From the NCBI GenBank assembly GCA_023014335.1, contig JAECYW010000002.1:2728001-2792000 (forward strand): 64,000 nt of DNA, given 5' to 3'. The stretch is from Galerina marginata. Its lineage: Eukaryota > Basidiomycota > Agaricomycetes > Agaricales > Galerinaceae. Shown in pieces: positions 27,785-39,875 of this stretch (its first letter is position 1; each line of letters starts with the position of its first letter). A model generated the notes under the pieces. That model had not been told where the DNA came from, did not search any database, and saw nothing but the letters and a program-made list of their open reading frames with translations. Made by a program: the position numbers and the translations under genes.

Positions 27785-29325
27785 ATGTCCCCACCTACTC
27801 GAGGCGACTCCCATTCTTCTTCTCGTTACTCCTCACCAGAGCCTCCCCACGAACTGACCAGTTCTCCCAGTAACCAAGGTTATTTCGGCCATTTGGTATT
27901 CGAATCCCCACCCGCTTCTGACTCGGGCTTCGACTGCTGACGATGAAGACGCTGGTGCGCAGACCGACTCTACGCTTGACGATGCAGAGGACCTGGAAGG
28001 AGCTCAATTCGGTCACCCGTTAGAAAGGATCCCTAGGGTTAAGAGCGCTGACCATGGCCTGAATTATGACTCTGATGCGGAGGTTAATGCACTTTTGAGG
28101 ACCGTGACACGTTCCTCTGGCAGTAGCTATCCTTCGCGTTCTCAATCAGTCGCCTCGTTTATGACAGACGAGTCCATGTGAGAAACTAAATATTCTCTGG
28201 TACTATCTATGATTCATCGATGTGCATTAGAAATTTCGACCGAATCGTTGACCTTTTACTTGACCAGAAACCCGATCCCTTTCTCTTCCCCGGCTCCAGG
28301 AATTTGGTGCGGATATTGAGTTATGCGCTATTTTGTTTTGCTGAGATTTCCTGATTCCATAGGTAATGTTTGATTCACCCACCGACGATACCCTGTATCA
28401 TTATGGCGAATCTTTACCTCCTCTTATGGTCAAACGCTTGAAAAGGTCCTCCTGCAGAGTTGCTCCTCCTTTTGGAACTCAATCTTCATGAACTGAGGAG
28501 AAGACCCGTGGAATTCAGCTCCCCACATTCTACGAGCTGTTGAAAGAGATGACAAAGTGTATCTGTGCATGCAACGTCTCTCGGAATACAACCAACCCCC
28601 TCTTGTCAATGTCGCGCATTACATTGACTTTTTTCGCCAAGTTCTTGAGGTTTGTCCAAGCTCAAACTTTGCATTCCTAACTACATCGTATATTTCAGGG
28701 ACTTTCCTTCCTCCACGAACAACGCATCGTTGGTTTAAATTGTGCTTCTCCTTCTTCATATATGATGGATTCGAGTAGCGCCTCTCAGACCCCCGCGCCG
28801 ACCGCCTCTGACGACTGAGTCCACTTCGCACCCTTTCGATCGCTCTGCTTACCCTGTTCGATACTATTTTGTGGACTTTACCCAAGCCACGCGTATTCCC
28901 CTTGAATCTTTATTTCCGTCCTCTTCGCCAGCCACACCCTCTGGAGAATTACAGGCACGAGCTACGTGCCCGTTTAAACGAGACGTGCAAGGTTGTGGGT
29001 CATTGTTCGAAAGACTGCTTGACGATGTAGGCATTAATCCTGTTCTGTTTTTTGCTTGACTCGGTCTTATCATGCACAGGTACCGCCGGTCGCCACAAAG
29101 CTTAAGTCGTTGACTAAGGCTATGGTTCATGGGGGATTCACAGCCGACGATGCTCGTCGACTTTTTGAAGCTCTTTGTCGTTCGATCGATGCAGAAGTAT
29201 TTGAAAAACCTGCATCTCGTCGACCTTGTAGTCTACCCGAACGCGCGCAGACCATTGCTCACGTTGTATCGACTCCGCCAATATCTAACTCGGAGAGACC
29301 GCGGAGTAAAGTGCTTTCGCGTTAG
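27785..29325 (+). CDS. Unknown protein, possibly a degenerate kinase-like fold; four frame breaks
   Basis: Exons 27785-28177, 28231-28306, 28363-28640, 28699-29026 and 29080-29325; about 438 residues if four single bases are discounted. The N-terminal ~130 residues are Ser/Pro and acidic. The middle has YHYGESLPPLMVKRL, ERDDKVYLCMQRLSEYN and NVAHYIDFFRQ; then GLSFLHEQRIVGLN and YYFVDFTQATRIP, which together recall protein-kinase C-lobe spacing without a convincing HRD or DFG. I would not assign activity. Frame is lost at 27935, 28453, 28538 and 28816, each time by an extra T between a codon-final C and G (GAC-T-GCT, TCC-T-GCA, AGC-T-GTT, GAC-T-GAG). With those removed every intron phase closes. 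It is divergent from the D-serine dehydratase gene. Confidence 0.55.
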
Positions 29326-29557
29326 TTGATCAGTTGCGCAGAATAGACTATAATATGGGACTCTCCATTGCATGGACGTACATACATTCTACTCTATTCA
29401 TAGTTTGTTTTTTCTTCTGCCCAATCACTGACTTTCTTTACAGAAGCTACAGAGATCGACTTTGGAAAGGCAAATCGCATAATCACCACATATCCTTATG
29501 AATGAAACAACAAAACTAATTTATGTTCCGTCCTTTGAGCCTCTATTGATACTTCCC

Positions 29558-30108
29558 TTAGGTTACTGCGATTGCCTCCATCTCGACATCGACATCATTG
29601 GGAAGCTTGGCAGCTTGGATGCACGTCCGCGCAGGTTTTGGAGATGGCAAAAGCTTTTTACCCCCTTCGTCAGCAAGCAATTTGACTCCTACTTGCAATG
29701 GTATGGCAATACCTGCTCATACACCTCGTTCATGGCAGCGAAATTGTCCATGTCTTTCAGATATACGTTCACCTTTACTACCTTTTCCCAGGATGAACCT
29801 GCCGCCTTCAGGACATTTCCCAGATTCTTGATGCATTGAGCCTGTACCCAGAAATTGTGGAAACCGTCTAGGATTCATCAAAAATCTCGTCTCTTACAGT
29901 GTGCTCCTTGATTCCACCTTCGACGATTACGCCGTCCTTGTCTCCAGGTACTTGACCGCTAAGGAAGATCAACCCGGGGACCTTCACCGCATGTGCTATA
30001 TGATGGTCTATCAGCCATTGATATCGAATCCAGGGCGATACGGGGAAACTGACAGAGAATGTGGCTGAAGTTTGCGTTCTCCGTGGAATTTACTTGCTCA
30101 ATGGACAT
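29558..30108 (-). CDS. RidA/YjgF/Hmf1-family enamine deaminase
   Basis: Four exons, 30108-30054, 29995-29898, 29841-29713 and 29653-29558, encode 125 residues, the usual size of the family. Motifs are SHAVKVPGLIFLSGQVP near the N-terminus, QCIKNLGNVLKAAG, VVKVNVYLKDM, and PARTCIQAAKLP with the arginine that binds the substrate carboxylate. It ends VEMEAIAV, as family members do. RidA hydrolyses 2-aminoacrylate and other enamines released by PLP dehydratases, protecting other PLP enzymes and branched-chain amino-acid synthesis. The frame is intact. It is divergent from the transporter at 30343, and the D-serine dehydratase lies just beyond the intervening gene. Confidence 0.85.
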
Positions 30109-30342
30109 GGTGGTGGGCTGAATGGGTAAGCTGCTTATCGTCTAATCAGCAAGGGGGACTTTTTATTATAGCACTCAATCTTCAAGATGAACAGATGACT
30201 TCCGCATGCGACGGACCGTCCTTCTAAGAAGCAGCGGGTGCATGACATTGGCAGGTCATGGCTAGCTCTGTGAATGGAGCAATGTCCCCACTGCGATCGA
30301 TTTATAACCTTCCCGTCAATCTGGATGGTTTGGGACCATACC
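30109..30342. promoter_or_regulatory. Shared divergent upstream region of RidA and MFS genes
   Basis: The two start codons are 234 bp apart and point away from each other, so both promoters lie here. No specific factor site is identified. Confidence 0.45.
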
Positions 30343-32795
30343 ATGGACACCGCTTCTCTCTCCGACCAGAAAATCGACTCACCCGAAAGTCATGATGAAA
30401 ACCCTGATAACTCGCGATTGGAAATGTCAGAAATCTCTCGCCAAGAAGAAACGGAGCTTCTTCGTACATTTGACATTCATCTCTTGCCCCCGTTGGCGTT
30501 TATGTTAACCAAATATTCCCAAAAGGCCGTCTCCATGACTAATTGTACAGTAAATCATTTTAAACCCCACGCTTTTGTCGCTGTTCTCAGTTTTTTTTTA
30601 GAAATTAAAGGTACCTATTCAATGCCCTAGATAAAGGGAACGTAGGAAATGCGAAAACCGATGGGTGGGACAAGGTACGTGGACAAGTTACATGGGGTAT
30701 TTTCTAAACACTAACTTCAACTGCTGAACTAGGATCTTCATCTTAAAGGAAACCAGGTACTGAGTGTCGTATACCCGACCTACATGTTCTTCAACTGGTC
30801 ACAGTACTACCTTCTTGTCATGGTTTTCTATGTAAGATTCGTTCCCGGGGACCCAGCCGTGGTTCTGATGGGAAGTCCCTTCACTCACAGGTTCCATTCT
30901 GTCTGTAAGGGTTGTTGCTCCACCTCATACCTTCTTGTTTGAACCTGGCCTTAGTTTCGGAACACCTATCTCTCTACTAGTCAAGAGATATTCTGCAGCC
31001 CGCATTCTCCCTTTGATGATGATTGGCTTTGTGAGCACACTTGAGCGCCTTCTCCTTTTGGTTACTCTTTTTAATTTGCATCACAGGGATCAATGTACGA
31101 TGTCCCCTGTTGTAGTCGCATTTTGTCTAATGCATGACTTGGAATAATAGGTCATTATTGGCAGGAGCTGCGACTAATTTCTCGCGTATGTTATCTCCCC
31201 CTAGAATCCCCCAGGCTTCTTATTTTTCGTCCAGAGATATTCGCCATACGCTTTTTCTTGGGAATTTTCGAGGCACCCATGCTTCCTGGAGTGGTTTTCT
31301 ATCTCTCCACTTTCTATAAGCGAGACGAACTGGCATCGAGAGTGGGATTATTTTATGGTACTTTGGCTTGTTGGAACAAATTGCACTCGAGAGGGCTTAA
31401 ACTCGTGGTCACACAGCTGCTTCCTCTATTTCTGGGGCATTTTCAGGCAGGTCGTCGGCATATTGTACCTCTGGAAATTTTACTGAGCCTGGAATTGTAG
31501 GTCTTATTGCCTACGGGGTCTTTCATATTCACAGTTCTAAATATCATTCATGGCAATTCTTGTTCTGGATCGAAGGTTTTTGCTATGATTTCGACGCCTG
31601 TCCAATCTACTGACTCTTTGCATAAAGGAGCTGGAACAATATCCCTAGCTGTCGTCGCTTGGTTTTGGCTCCCGAAATCACCCTCAACATGGAAAAAGTT
31701 GAGCAACCGCCAAAGAGCAGTAGCAAAAGCAAGGATCTTGGTAGACTCATCTGTCGTGAGCGACGAAAAACTAAACATCCGCGACGCTTTCCGTCCATTC
31801 GCCGACCCAATGTATTGGTGAGATCTTGCTTTTCGTCCAACGCAAGTGACAAAGTAACGTGGACGGACACAGGCTGTGGGCTCTTATCAGTCTATCATTC
31901 GGTGTACCCCTCGCAAGTGTCAATAATTTCCTTCCACAGATAGTGGCAAGCCTTGGCTACTCTACTATACGAACGAACCTGTTGACAGTGGCCCCAAACA
32001 TTGTTGGTACGGCGGCACTTTTATTACTTACATTTTCAGTCAGATCATTTCCGAGAGCGATCTATCCATATGTGCGTGCTTCAAAATCTACCGCCATCTC
32101 GAGAACGCTAACTTTGCATACAAACCAGATGCATACCTGTTGGCATTGCTATAGCAGGTTTCATTGTCCTTGGGTCGATCGACGTGTTAGCGCATCGGGA
32201 GAATAGCATATTTTGCCTGCTTCCTTTTAACGAGTGGGGCGTTCGCGCCTTCCGTTTTAGTGAGTGCATGGTATTCGAACAATACGGTCAACGAATCGAG
32301 ACGTGCTGTGGTCGCAGCAGTGATGGGTTTGTGTCGACTTTGCCATTACACCAAGTCTGCTTACTCTTGCTTCTTTCCGAAGTTGCCATTGCAAACTCCG
32401 CTGGTCTGATATCCACAAATGTGTTCAGGGCTAAGGATGAACCGAAATACATACCAGGTAACTGCCAGTTGTTTTCCACCTTGAGCATTGCTCATCATTG
32501 TCACTGGAAGCTCTTGCAACCTCTGGTCCGTGCCGCATTCTTGGTTGACGTTTTTCCTGACCTTCCTACAGCTGGATTCGGCGGTTTGTGCCTCCTCCTG
32601 GTCGCAAGGTATTGCCGAAACCATTGCGTGAAAGCACCTTAACGTCATCCAATTTTTTTTAGCACTGGGATATATATGAGAGTTGAAAATCGGCGAAGAA
32701 ACAAAGTTCAAAATGTGAACATTACGGCAGCAGACGTAGAAACGGAGGCTCTGGCCGATGGACCGCAGTCCCCTTCGTTCCGTTATATGTACTAG
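30343..32795 (+). CDS. MFS transporter of the allantoate-permease (DAL5/ACS) type
   Basis: Seventeen exons by my reading, from 30343-30503 to 32663-32795, about 488 residues; several are tiny (8 bp at 31089-31096, 14 bp at 30891-30904). The N-terminal tail ends ETELLRTFDIHLLPPL, then YLFNALDKGNVGNA marks helix 1 and the following loop of this anion:cation symporter family. FFLGIFEAPMLPGVVFYLSTFYKRDE is the helix 4-5 signature (shown here in part). It would import organic anions such as allantoate, nicotinate or related compounds across the plasma membrane. One intron uses a GC donor (TTTTCAG|GCAGGT at 31447). Frame is lost twice, within 32033-32039 and within 32196-32202, by one extra base each, whose identity is ambiguous. 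Either sequence errors or decay. Confidence 0.75.
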
Positions 32796-33257
32796 ATACT
32801 TCGGCTTTCGAGTTTGACCTATCAAATTAATACAAACACCCAACGCGAACCTACATCACACCGGTCAGTAGTTCTCTGAAATGGACGCTTGAGTCAAGCT
32901 CCGAACCATATGCACAATAAATTCAGTGCAAGCATTCCATCGGGGTGTGATGATAAGTTGTCTTATTATTTTGGCTTTGAAAATCTAACGCAGAAAAAAC
33001 ATTTGAGGTAAAAAGTGCCATGAGGTGTCGAAACATATTATGTGCATAACCTGCCTGTCGTCTTCAAAAGAAACCAGGACAACGACCTCATATAGAGGGA
33101 AGGAGATCTGGACATTACAAATTGAGATGTAATAATATCAGAAAAAGGAAGGCATCAAACGAATGTTTCTTTTTTTATGTCATCTGTTTATAAAACGGAA
33201 AAAGAATTCAGTGAGGCCTTGTCTTGCGAGTCCCTGTTTTCCAAACTCAGTAAGGTC
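32796..33257. other. Convergent intergenic region
   Basis: About 460 bp between two convergent stops (MFS, plus; RBM39-like, minus), AT-rich, presumably two 3' UTRs. No gene is supported. Confidence 0.5.
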
Positions 33258-35565
33258 CTACTGATGGGCCTGCATGATGGCGTCGGATATGAATGCCGCA
33301 GAAACTTGTCTGCCTCCAAACCACCTTCCATTGAGACCTTGGATAGCCTTCTTTGCAGTCTCCACAGAATCGAACTTGACGTAGATCTCGCCCTAGAGCA
33401 GTGTGAGGGATGTTATAAAAACTGACAGGGAGCAACTTACCTGAGTTTCTTTCTCGACTTTGATTGCTGTGACAGAACCATACTTGCTCTCACACTCTCC
33501 TTTGACATCTTCAGCCAGGTCCTTATCCCAGTCCCTCTCTGATTCTCTGAAGAAAAATCAATAAAGTTAGACAGCTAAGCCTCACAGGACAGAAAACGTA
33601 CTCTTCTGGGTCAAACATATTCTTCAGCAAGACAGAGTGTGATGTCATGGCTTGAGGAATGTTTACGCGCGGTCTGAGAGTTTTTCAGTTCAGTATTCAG
33701 TACTGCATAGTCAGGCATTTATAAATTGCTCACGCAGGCTCTGGAAGGGAAGGAGCAGCTTCAGTCCTAGCAAGTTTCTGCATCAGTGCTTGACGAGATG
33801 CAGCGTTCAAGTTACCGCCTATATCCAAAGAATTTAGTCATATAAGTACCAAGACAAAGAGATAGAACGACCAACCGCCAGCTTCATCCAGAGAGTCTTG
33901 TTGAGTGTATTTTACCGTGCCCTTTTCATGAACTGTGTTTACACGAAGCTTTGTCGGGTTTAAGCATCTTAAAATGGGTGGAAATCAACATGTATCTCAC
34001 TGTACGACCAGCTAACTCGAAGCCTTCCATTTGCTCAAGGGCCATTCGAGCATCTTCCGACCTCTTATATCTAAATGCAAAATCAAACTTTGAACATCCA
34101 TAAATCAAAATGACTCACTGGACGAATGCGTAGCCTTTGCTCCGCCCGGTCATCGGATCTCTGTGAAGATCGACAAATTCAAGTTCTCCGAAAGGTTCGA
34201 ACACCTGTTTGATATCGGACTCGGTAAGGTTGAAATGCAAAGAGCCAACATATAGTCTGTGCAGAAACCAATGTTAATTTAATCGAAAAGATGTTGAGAT
34301 AACAGTACGAATCCTTACTGCATTGATCCGTGAGAAGAGGTGACACCGGGCGGAAGATTGAGGCTCCTAAATTGTATTAGTGGCAAATAGAGAACCTTCT
34401 AGAGAAACAATCGTACCCATCTCCAGGATGGAGTTTGTTCCTTTCCGATTCGGTGAGTTGTACCATGATAGGTAGACCCATTACCACTGTTCCAGAAAGA
34501 GAGAGGGCCTTCTCTACAAGATCAATGGAGCGGAACTCAACATAGCCAATGCTGCGCTCAGCGAACATCAGTATCCCATGCATGTCAATAACGCAAAATC
34601 ATTACCCTTTAGATCGACGAGATAACCTGTCGGTAACAATTCTGGAGTCCATGACAGTATTTTCTCCAAGTTTGTCTTCGAAAAAGTAACCTAAGTCTCG
34701 AGCGGTCAAGCGAGCAGCAAGTTGCGAAACAAAGACTGATCGTGCTTCAGAATCATCTTCCTTAGGTTCATCAGGGTTAAAGGGTTCGTCTGCGGGATTG
34801 TCGTAAGAAGGAGAACTGCGCCTAAATAGGGATAAGTGAAAAGTGAAAGGTCGGTGTTGAGATTTCCTTACCTAACGCCTGGTGGAGGTGGACTTTTCAT
34901 GCTCAGACGATCATCATCATCAATTGAACGAGGTCTGGGCCTTTCACTCCTAGGATCATCAAATTCGTCTCTTGGGTCGCGAGCAATCCTGTCTTTTCTT
35001 CGATCCCCTGAGCGGATGGAACGAGGACTGTCTCGAGGCGGTGGTGGGGGCAAAGTTGTGGGAGGCGGAGGGATATCGTCAAGTGCTTCAGACCTTTTTC
35101 TCTTGACTCTGTCGTCGTGGTCCCGTTCTGGACCATCATAGTCGTCGCCACGCTTGCGCCTGCGATCGCGGTCCTTGTCGTCGCGGTCTCTATCACGGTC
35201 TCTGTCGCGATGAGTGTGCCTACTATCATGAGTATCATGTCTGCTGCTGCGGTGCCCCCTGTCGTCTCTATCGCGTCTACGTTCTCTGTCGCGGTCCCTA
35301 TGTCTGTCGCGAGAACGATCGCGATAGCCTCGGTCACTCCCTCTGTCACGACTATGACTTCGTCTCCTTCGTTCAGTCTGGTTCGCCTCTTTCTTTTCGC
35401 CTATCCCTCTTCTCGTGATCTCTTGAGACTGACTGATGCGAGCGCCTAGTCCGAAGTGTATCTGTCGACAAGTTACGAGAGCTGAGGTAAAACAAGATCA
35501 GCAAAATGAAAGAAGGACAACCTGACGACGCACGAGTGACGATTAGGGGATCTGTCAATTTCCAT
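33258..35565 (-). CDS. RBM39/Rsd1-like SR-type splicing factor; one frame break in the RS domain
   Basis: Twelve exons from 35565-35522 to 33392-33258 encode about 576 residues. An N-terminal RS domain (RDRDRDRD-type repeats) is followed by a Pro-rich stretch, RRM1 (ARSVFVSQLAAR ... KGIGYVEF), RRM2 (LYVGSLHFNL ... KGYAFVQ) and a C-terminal U2AF-homology RRM ending AIMQAHQ. This is the RBM39/CAPER family, which bridges U2AF and SF3b during 3' splice-site selection. The frame breaks once, at 35375, where an extra T on the coding strand separates EPD from ERRRRSHS. Exon 2 closes in phase only if that base is discounted. Exons 3-12 are intact, so a translated product would need correction or the base is an error. 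Confidence 0.85.
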
Positions 35566-35940
35566 CCTGCCGTTAGGTGAAGTCATTTCAGTTACGAAGA
35601 GCGTCGAGGTGGATGCAAAAGTGTGGAAGACCAAAAATGAGGTTGGGCAGAAAATCCACAGGGTCTACTTGTGCATGTTTGCACTTGCATCGCCCACGGA
35701 AAATAAGCGTGACATCTGTAAGCCGTGATGGAATTTACATTGGCGCCTATCTTCGCCTCTCGCTCTCTCGCGGTGCGTAAAACGAAGACCCTTGGTTATG
35801 TGCGTTATTGCCAATATGCTACCGACCCCGGTAGCTTTTCCACCGACAAGTGTCAAAAGCTCCTTCGCAACCATATTTTTCCAAATGGAAAAGATTGCGC
35901 CTTAATCCGTCGCGGCTCTGACAAGGGAATAGACCTCGGG

Positions 35941-36210
35941 ATGGCCTCGGAATGCCTGTGCATCTGCTTAGCATTGCCTGCCAATCCAGTTTAAGCGTCT
36001 CCTACTCGGAGATGGTCCCACTCGTGTCCTCGCCTTCAGCAAAAACAACCTGTACTTCAGCTTTATCTCCTGCAACCAATTTACTCTGGCAAGTACGGAC
36101 AGACCTTGTGATCCCGAAGGATGCCCGTGCATCTGCCTAATATCATCTACCGTTCCAGTTAAGGCGTTTTCTGCTCGCAAACGGCGTCCTCAACTTCAAC
36201 AAAATGTCTT
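35941..36210. repeat. Imperfect direct repeat upstream of the xylanase
   Basis: A block with TGCCTGTGCATCTGCTTA near 35953 recurs as TGCCCGTGCATCTGCCTA near 36122, about 170 bp apart. Similar following sequence (CCAGTTTAAGCGT versus CCAGTTAAGGCGT, then GTCCTCGCCTTCA versus GTCCTCAACTTCA) extends each unit to about 100 bp. It lies in the 866-bp region between two divergent genes, so it may hold duplicated promoter elements. Confidence 0.6.
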
Positions 36211-36431
36211 GGCTTCGCGTGCCCTTGAGCCCATCGCGACTTGTTTGACAACGGGCAAACAGATGAAGCTACCAATTATCCGCAGCCCTCCGCCTTGACT
36301 TACCGGACACATCACACGCGTCAAGGTTTTACTCCCGTGTACCGGGCTTTTACCGAAAGGGCTTGCATAAAAGCATCACCGCGATGACATCCAACAACCA
36401 TTGGGTCATTCGAGACTTACACTTGATTATA

Positions 36432-37422
<991 letters not shown>

Positions 37423-38076
37423 GGGTTGGGCCGAATAATATATAATAATGATAATAGGGTTAGAAGAATGTAATCTTGACACCAGTACAATCAGGTATGC
37501 ATTCACCGGAAAGCAGGAAGAACCTATCCCTCGAACTTCGTAGACCGAATGAAAGGACAGCATTTCCCAATGGACTACATGCGCTGCATCGCTCTCTAAT
37601 TATTTTCTGATGATCACGATCACTTATCAGCTGTCTACGTGATCCCTATACATGCTGTTAGCGAGAAATTTTCATCCCAAAGTCGTTATTTAGGGCTTCG
37701 AATAGGTGCCTGTGCGACCTCAAAGTGCAAGAAGAAAAAAGAAAAAATGGGCGTCGTATGGTGGTTAACAATCGAACCAAGCACTATGCAAACCGTTCGC
37801 AATCCCCAGGCGGCGAAGCGTGTGCGTATCAAAATATAAATGCGGCTGCACTGCGACCAAGAAACAGCGAAGATAGAAAATATACGGCCCTGCTCCTACC
37901 AGAAATGGAGCATTGGAGCCGTGCCTTGCCGAGTTTTCGGATTCTCTCTCCTCAAACACAACTTAATGTCCATTCTTAATATATGGTGCTGAAGTTAGGA
38001 GTAAAAGCAGTTTCTAAAGTTTACATAAGAATAACAAGCTCTAACCATTCCATCTGTATAGTTCAGCTGTCAAGGG
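37423..38076. other. Convergent intergenic region
   Basis: About 650 bp between the xylanase stop (plus) and the reductoisomerase stop (minus). AATAATATATAATAATGATAAT just after the xylanase stop is a plausible polyadenylation region. No gene is supported. Confidence 0.5.
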
Positions 38077-39587
38077 CTAAAGCAATTCGGCCAACCTTTG
38101 ACGGACCCGCTTCTCCGCCTGGGCCAACTCTGTCTCTTCTGCTTTGAGGTACAGTTGATTCAAAGGGTTTTCAGGGCCATCCAACTCAAGTCCTGCTTCA
38201 AGCTTGGAAAAGTTCTGAGAAAACTTCCCGTTAAGGATCTAAATAAATGTTAATCAAACTATTGTTGCTCTATCGAAGCATGAACAAACTTGGTTATAAA
38301 GAATGTCCTTGAAGTGAGCACGGCTAGAGACCCCATCCAAAGCTAGCGCTCCACTAAGTTGGCCGAATTGTGAAACTGTCGAGTGGTGCTTCAACTAAAC
38401 ATTACATTGTATTATGAGTAACTGTACGGAATAATGATTGATGCATACCTGAGTGATGAAACCTTCCTCAGCAGCCCGTTCAAAAATTTCTGCTGGCTCT
38501 TTTGACATCCACCTAGTAAAGTATTCAGATATAGGGGGAGTTTTTCCGAGATAAGTTGGTGGTACATTTCATAACAGAGTGCCTCATCCGAGCACCCTGC
38601 TTCTTTGAGAACACTGAACGCTTCGCTGAACCATCAACAGTCAGTGTTTCGTCTGCGTTTTATTGGTGAATACAACATACCGGAAAAGCATAATGATGTT
38701 TGGCCAAAGTGCCTGTTCTGTATTTTCGTTAAATCTTGGAACCCTTGAAGGTATATATTGAAGTACCGGCAAGAAGATCCATGGCGGTTTCTTCGCGAGC
38801 AGAAGACGCAATCGCTCCAGCTTTGGTGGCCCCAATTGCACGGGACAACGCCAAAGCAATAGGAAGACCAGAACCTGACCCGTCCTGTTCGACGGAAACA
38901 AAGCAAGGGAACCCTTTTCCCTTCTGATAAAGAGATCGAACAGAACTTCCTATCATCCTGGGGAAAAAAGAATAAGCGACGACAGAGAGAAAAGGAAGAG
39001 GACCATACCTCGGTGCGACCATTACGACATCTTGTTTCGGATCAAAAGAAAGAAGCTTGAAGAAAACATTGTAACCACTGGCAATTACAATTGTCGCAGT
39101 CGGCTTCAGCTTGGGCGCAAATTCTTCATTGAAGACTCGAGGCTGAACTTGGTCCGGGATAAGAACGAACAAGACTGGTTAAACATGGTTTAAATGTGAT
39201 GTAATTCCTGGGTGCTAAAGATGTACTACTCACCATCAGTCACAGCAGCCGCCTTTCCGAAATCATGCTCAACGATGAAACCCTTGGATTTAGCATCCTC
39301 GGCGTAGGAATCCTCACGATTGGCTATCAAGATCTTGTCATTTGAAATGCCAGAGTCGCGTAGGTTCTGAGCCTGAGCTGCGCCTTGATTTCCAAAGCTA
39401 GAAGGTCGGTCAAGTTTCAAAATGAAGGTTTCGACAGGATTTCAACAATACATACCCGAGGAATACAATCTGCTTATCTTGCAAGAGTGACAGATCAGCG
39501 TCGGAATCGTAGTATCTGCAAGGCCAGTTTTTAATGCCAAAATACGAAAAAAGTATGTTGGACGATTTACATCTTGGCGGATGGCAT
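38077..39587 (-). CDS. Ketol-acid reductoisomerase, short class I form
   Basis: Ten exons from 39587-39571 to 38238-38077 encode 341 residues, the length of bacterial class I enzymes rather than the ~400 of mitochondrial fungal Ilv5. The Rossmann motif is FLGFGNQGAAQAQNL; then VLIPDQVQ, IASGYNVFFK and MVAPRMIGSSVR, with the metal-binding helical domain at the C-terminus (HHSTVSQFGQLSG). The enzyme converts acetolactate or acetohydroxybutyrate to dihydroxy acids in valine, leucine and isoleucine synthesis with NADPH. The protein begins MPSAKIYYDSDADLSLL, with no mitochondrial presequence, so I infer a cytosolic location. It may be a second, divergent copy or a member of horizontal origin; only a phylogeny can tell. 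The start codon lies in a 17-bp first exon. Confidence 0.8.
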
Positions 39588-39875
39588 GGGAGACTCGGGT
39601 TAGGGGTGAAATGTTCTTGCGAAGAAAGTAAGACGAGGAGGGGACCTGAGAGAGATAGAGAATCGTTCACCCTTTTTCTTCCGCTAATTCCACGATACTC
39701 CACGTCTGCGCAGAGAAAATAGGAAGACCCGGTGACTTAAGAGAAGCAAATTAGGCGGCCCGTTTCGAGGGCTTGACCAGGAATCATTCGGCGTATCGGG
39801 CCGACTCTGAGGAGTCTCGACTGAACAAAATCTAGACAGGAGAGCCAGCGAGACGGCGCCTTTCGATTTCTTCCC

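Noticed and set aside
34903..35449. Open frames on both strands across 34.9-35.4 kb, Thr/Ala/Val-rich
   Set aside because: These are out-of-frame readings of the GAC/CGC repeats that encode the RS domain of the RBM39-like gene.
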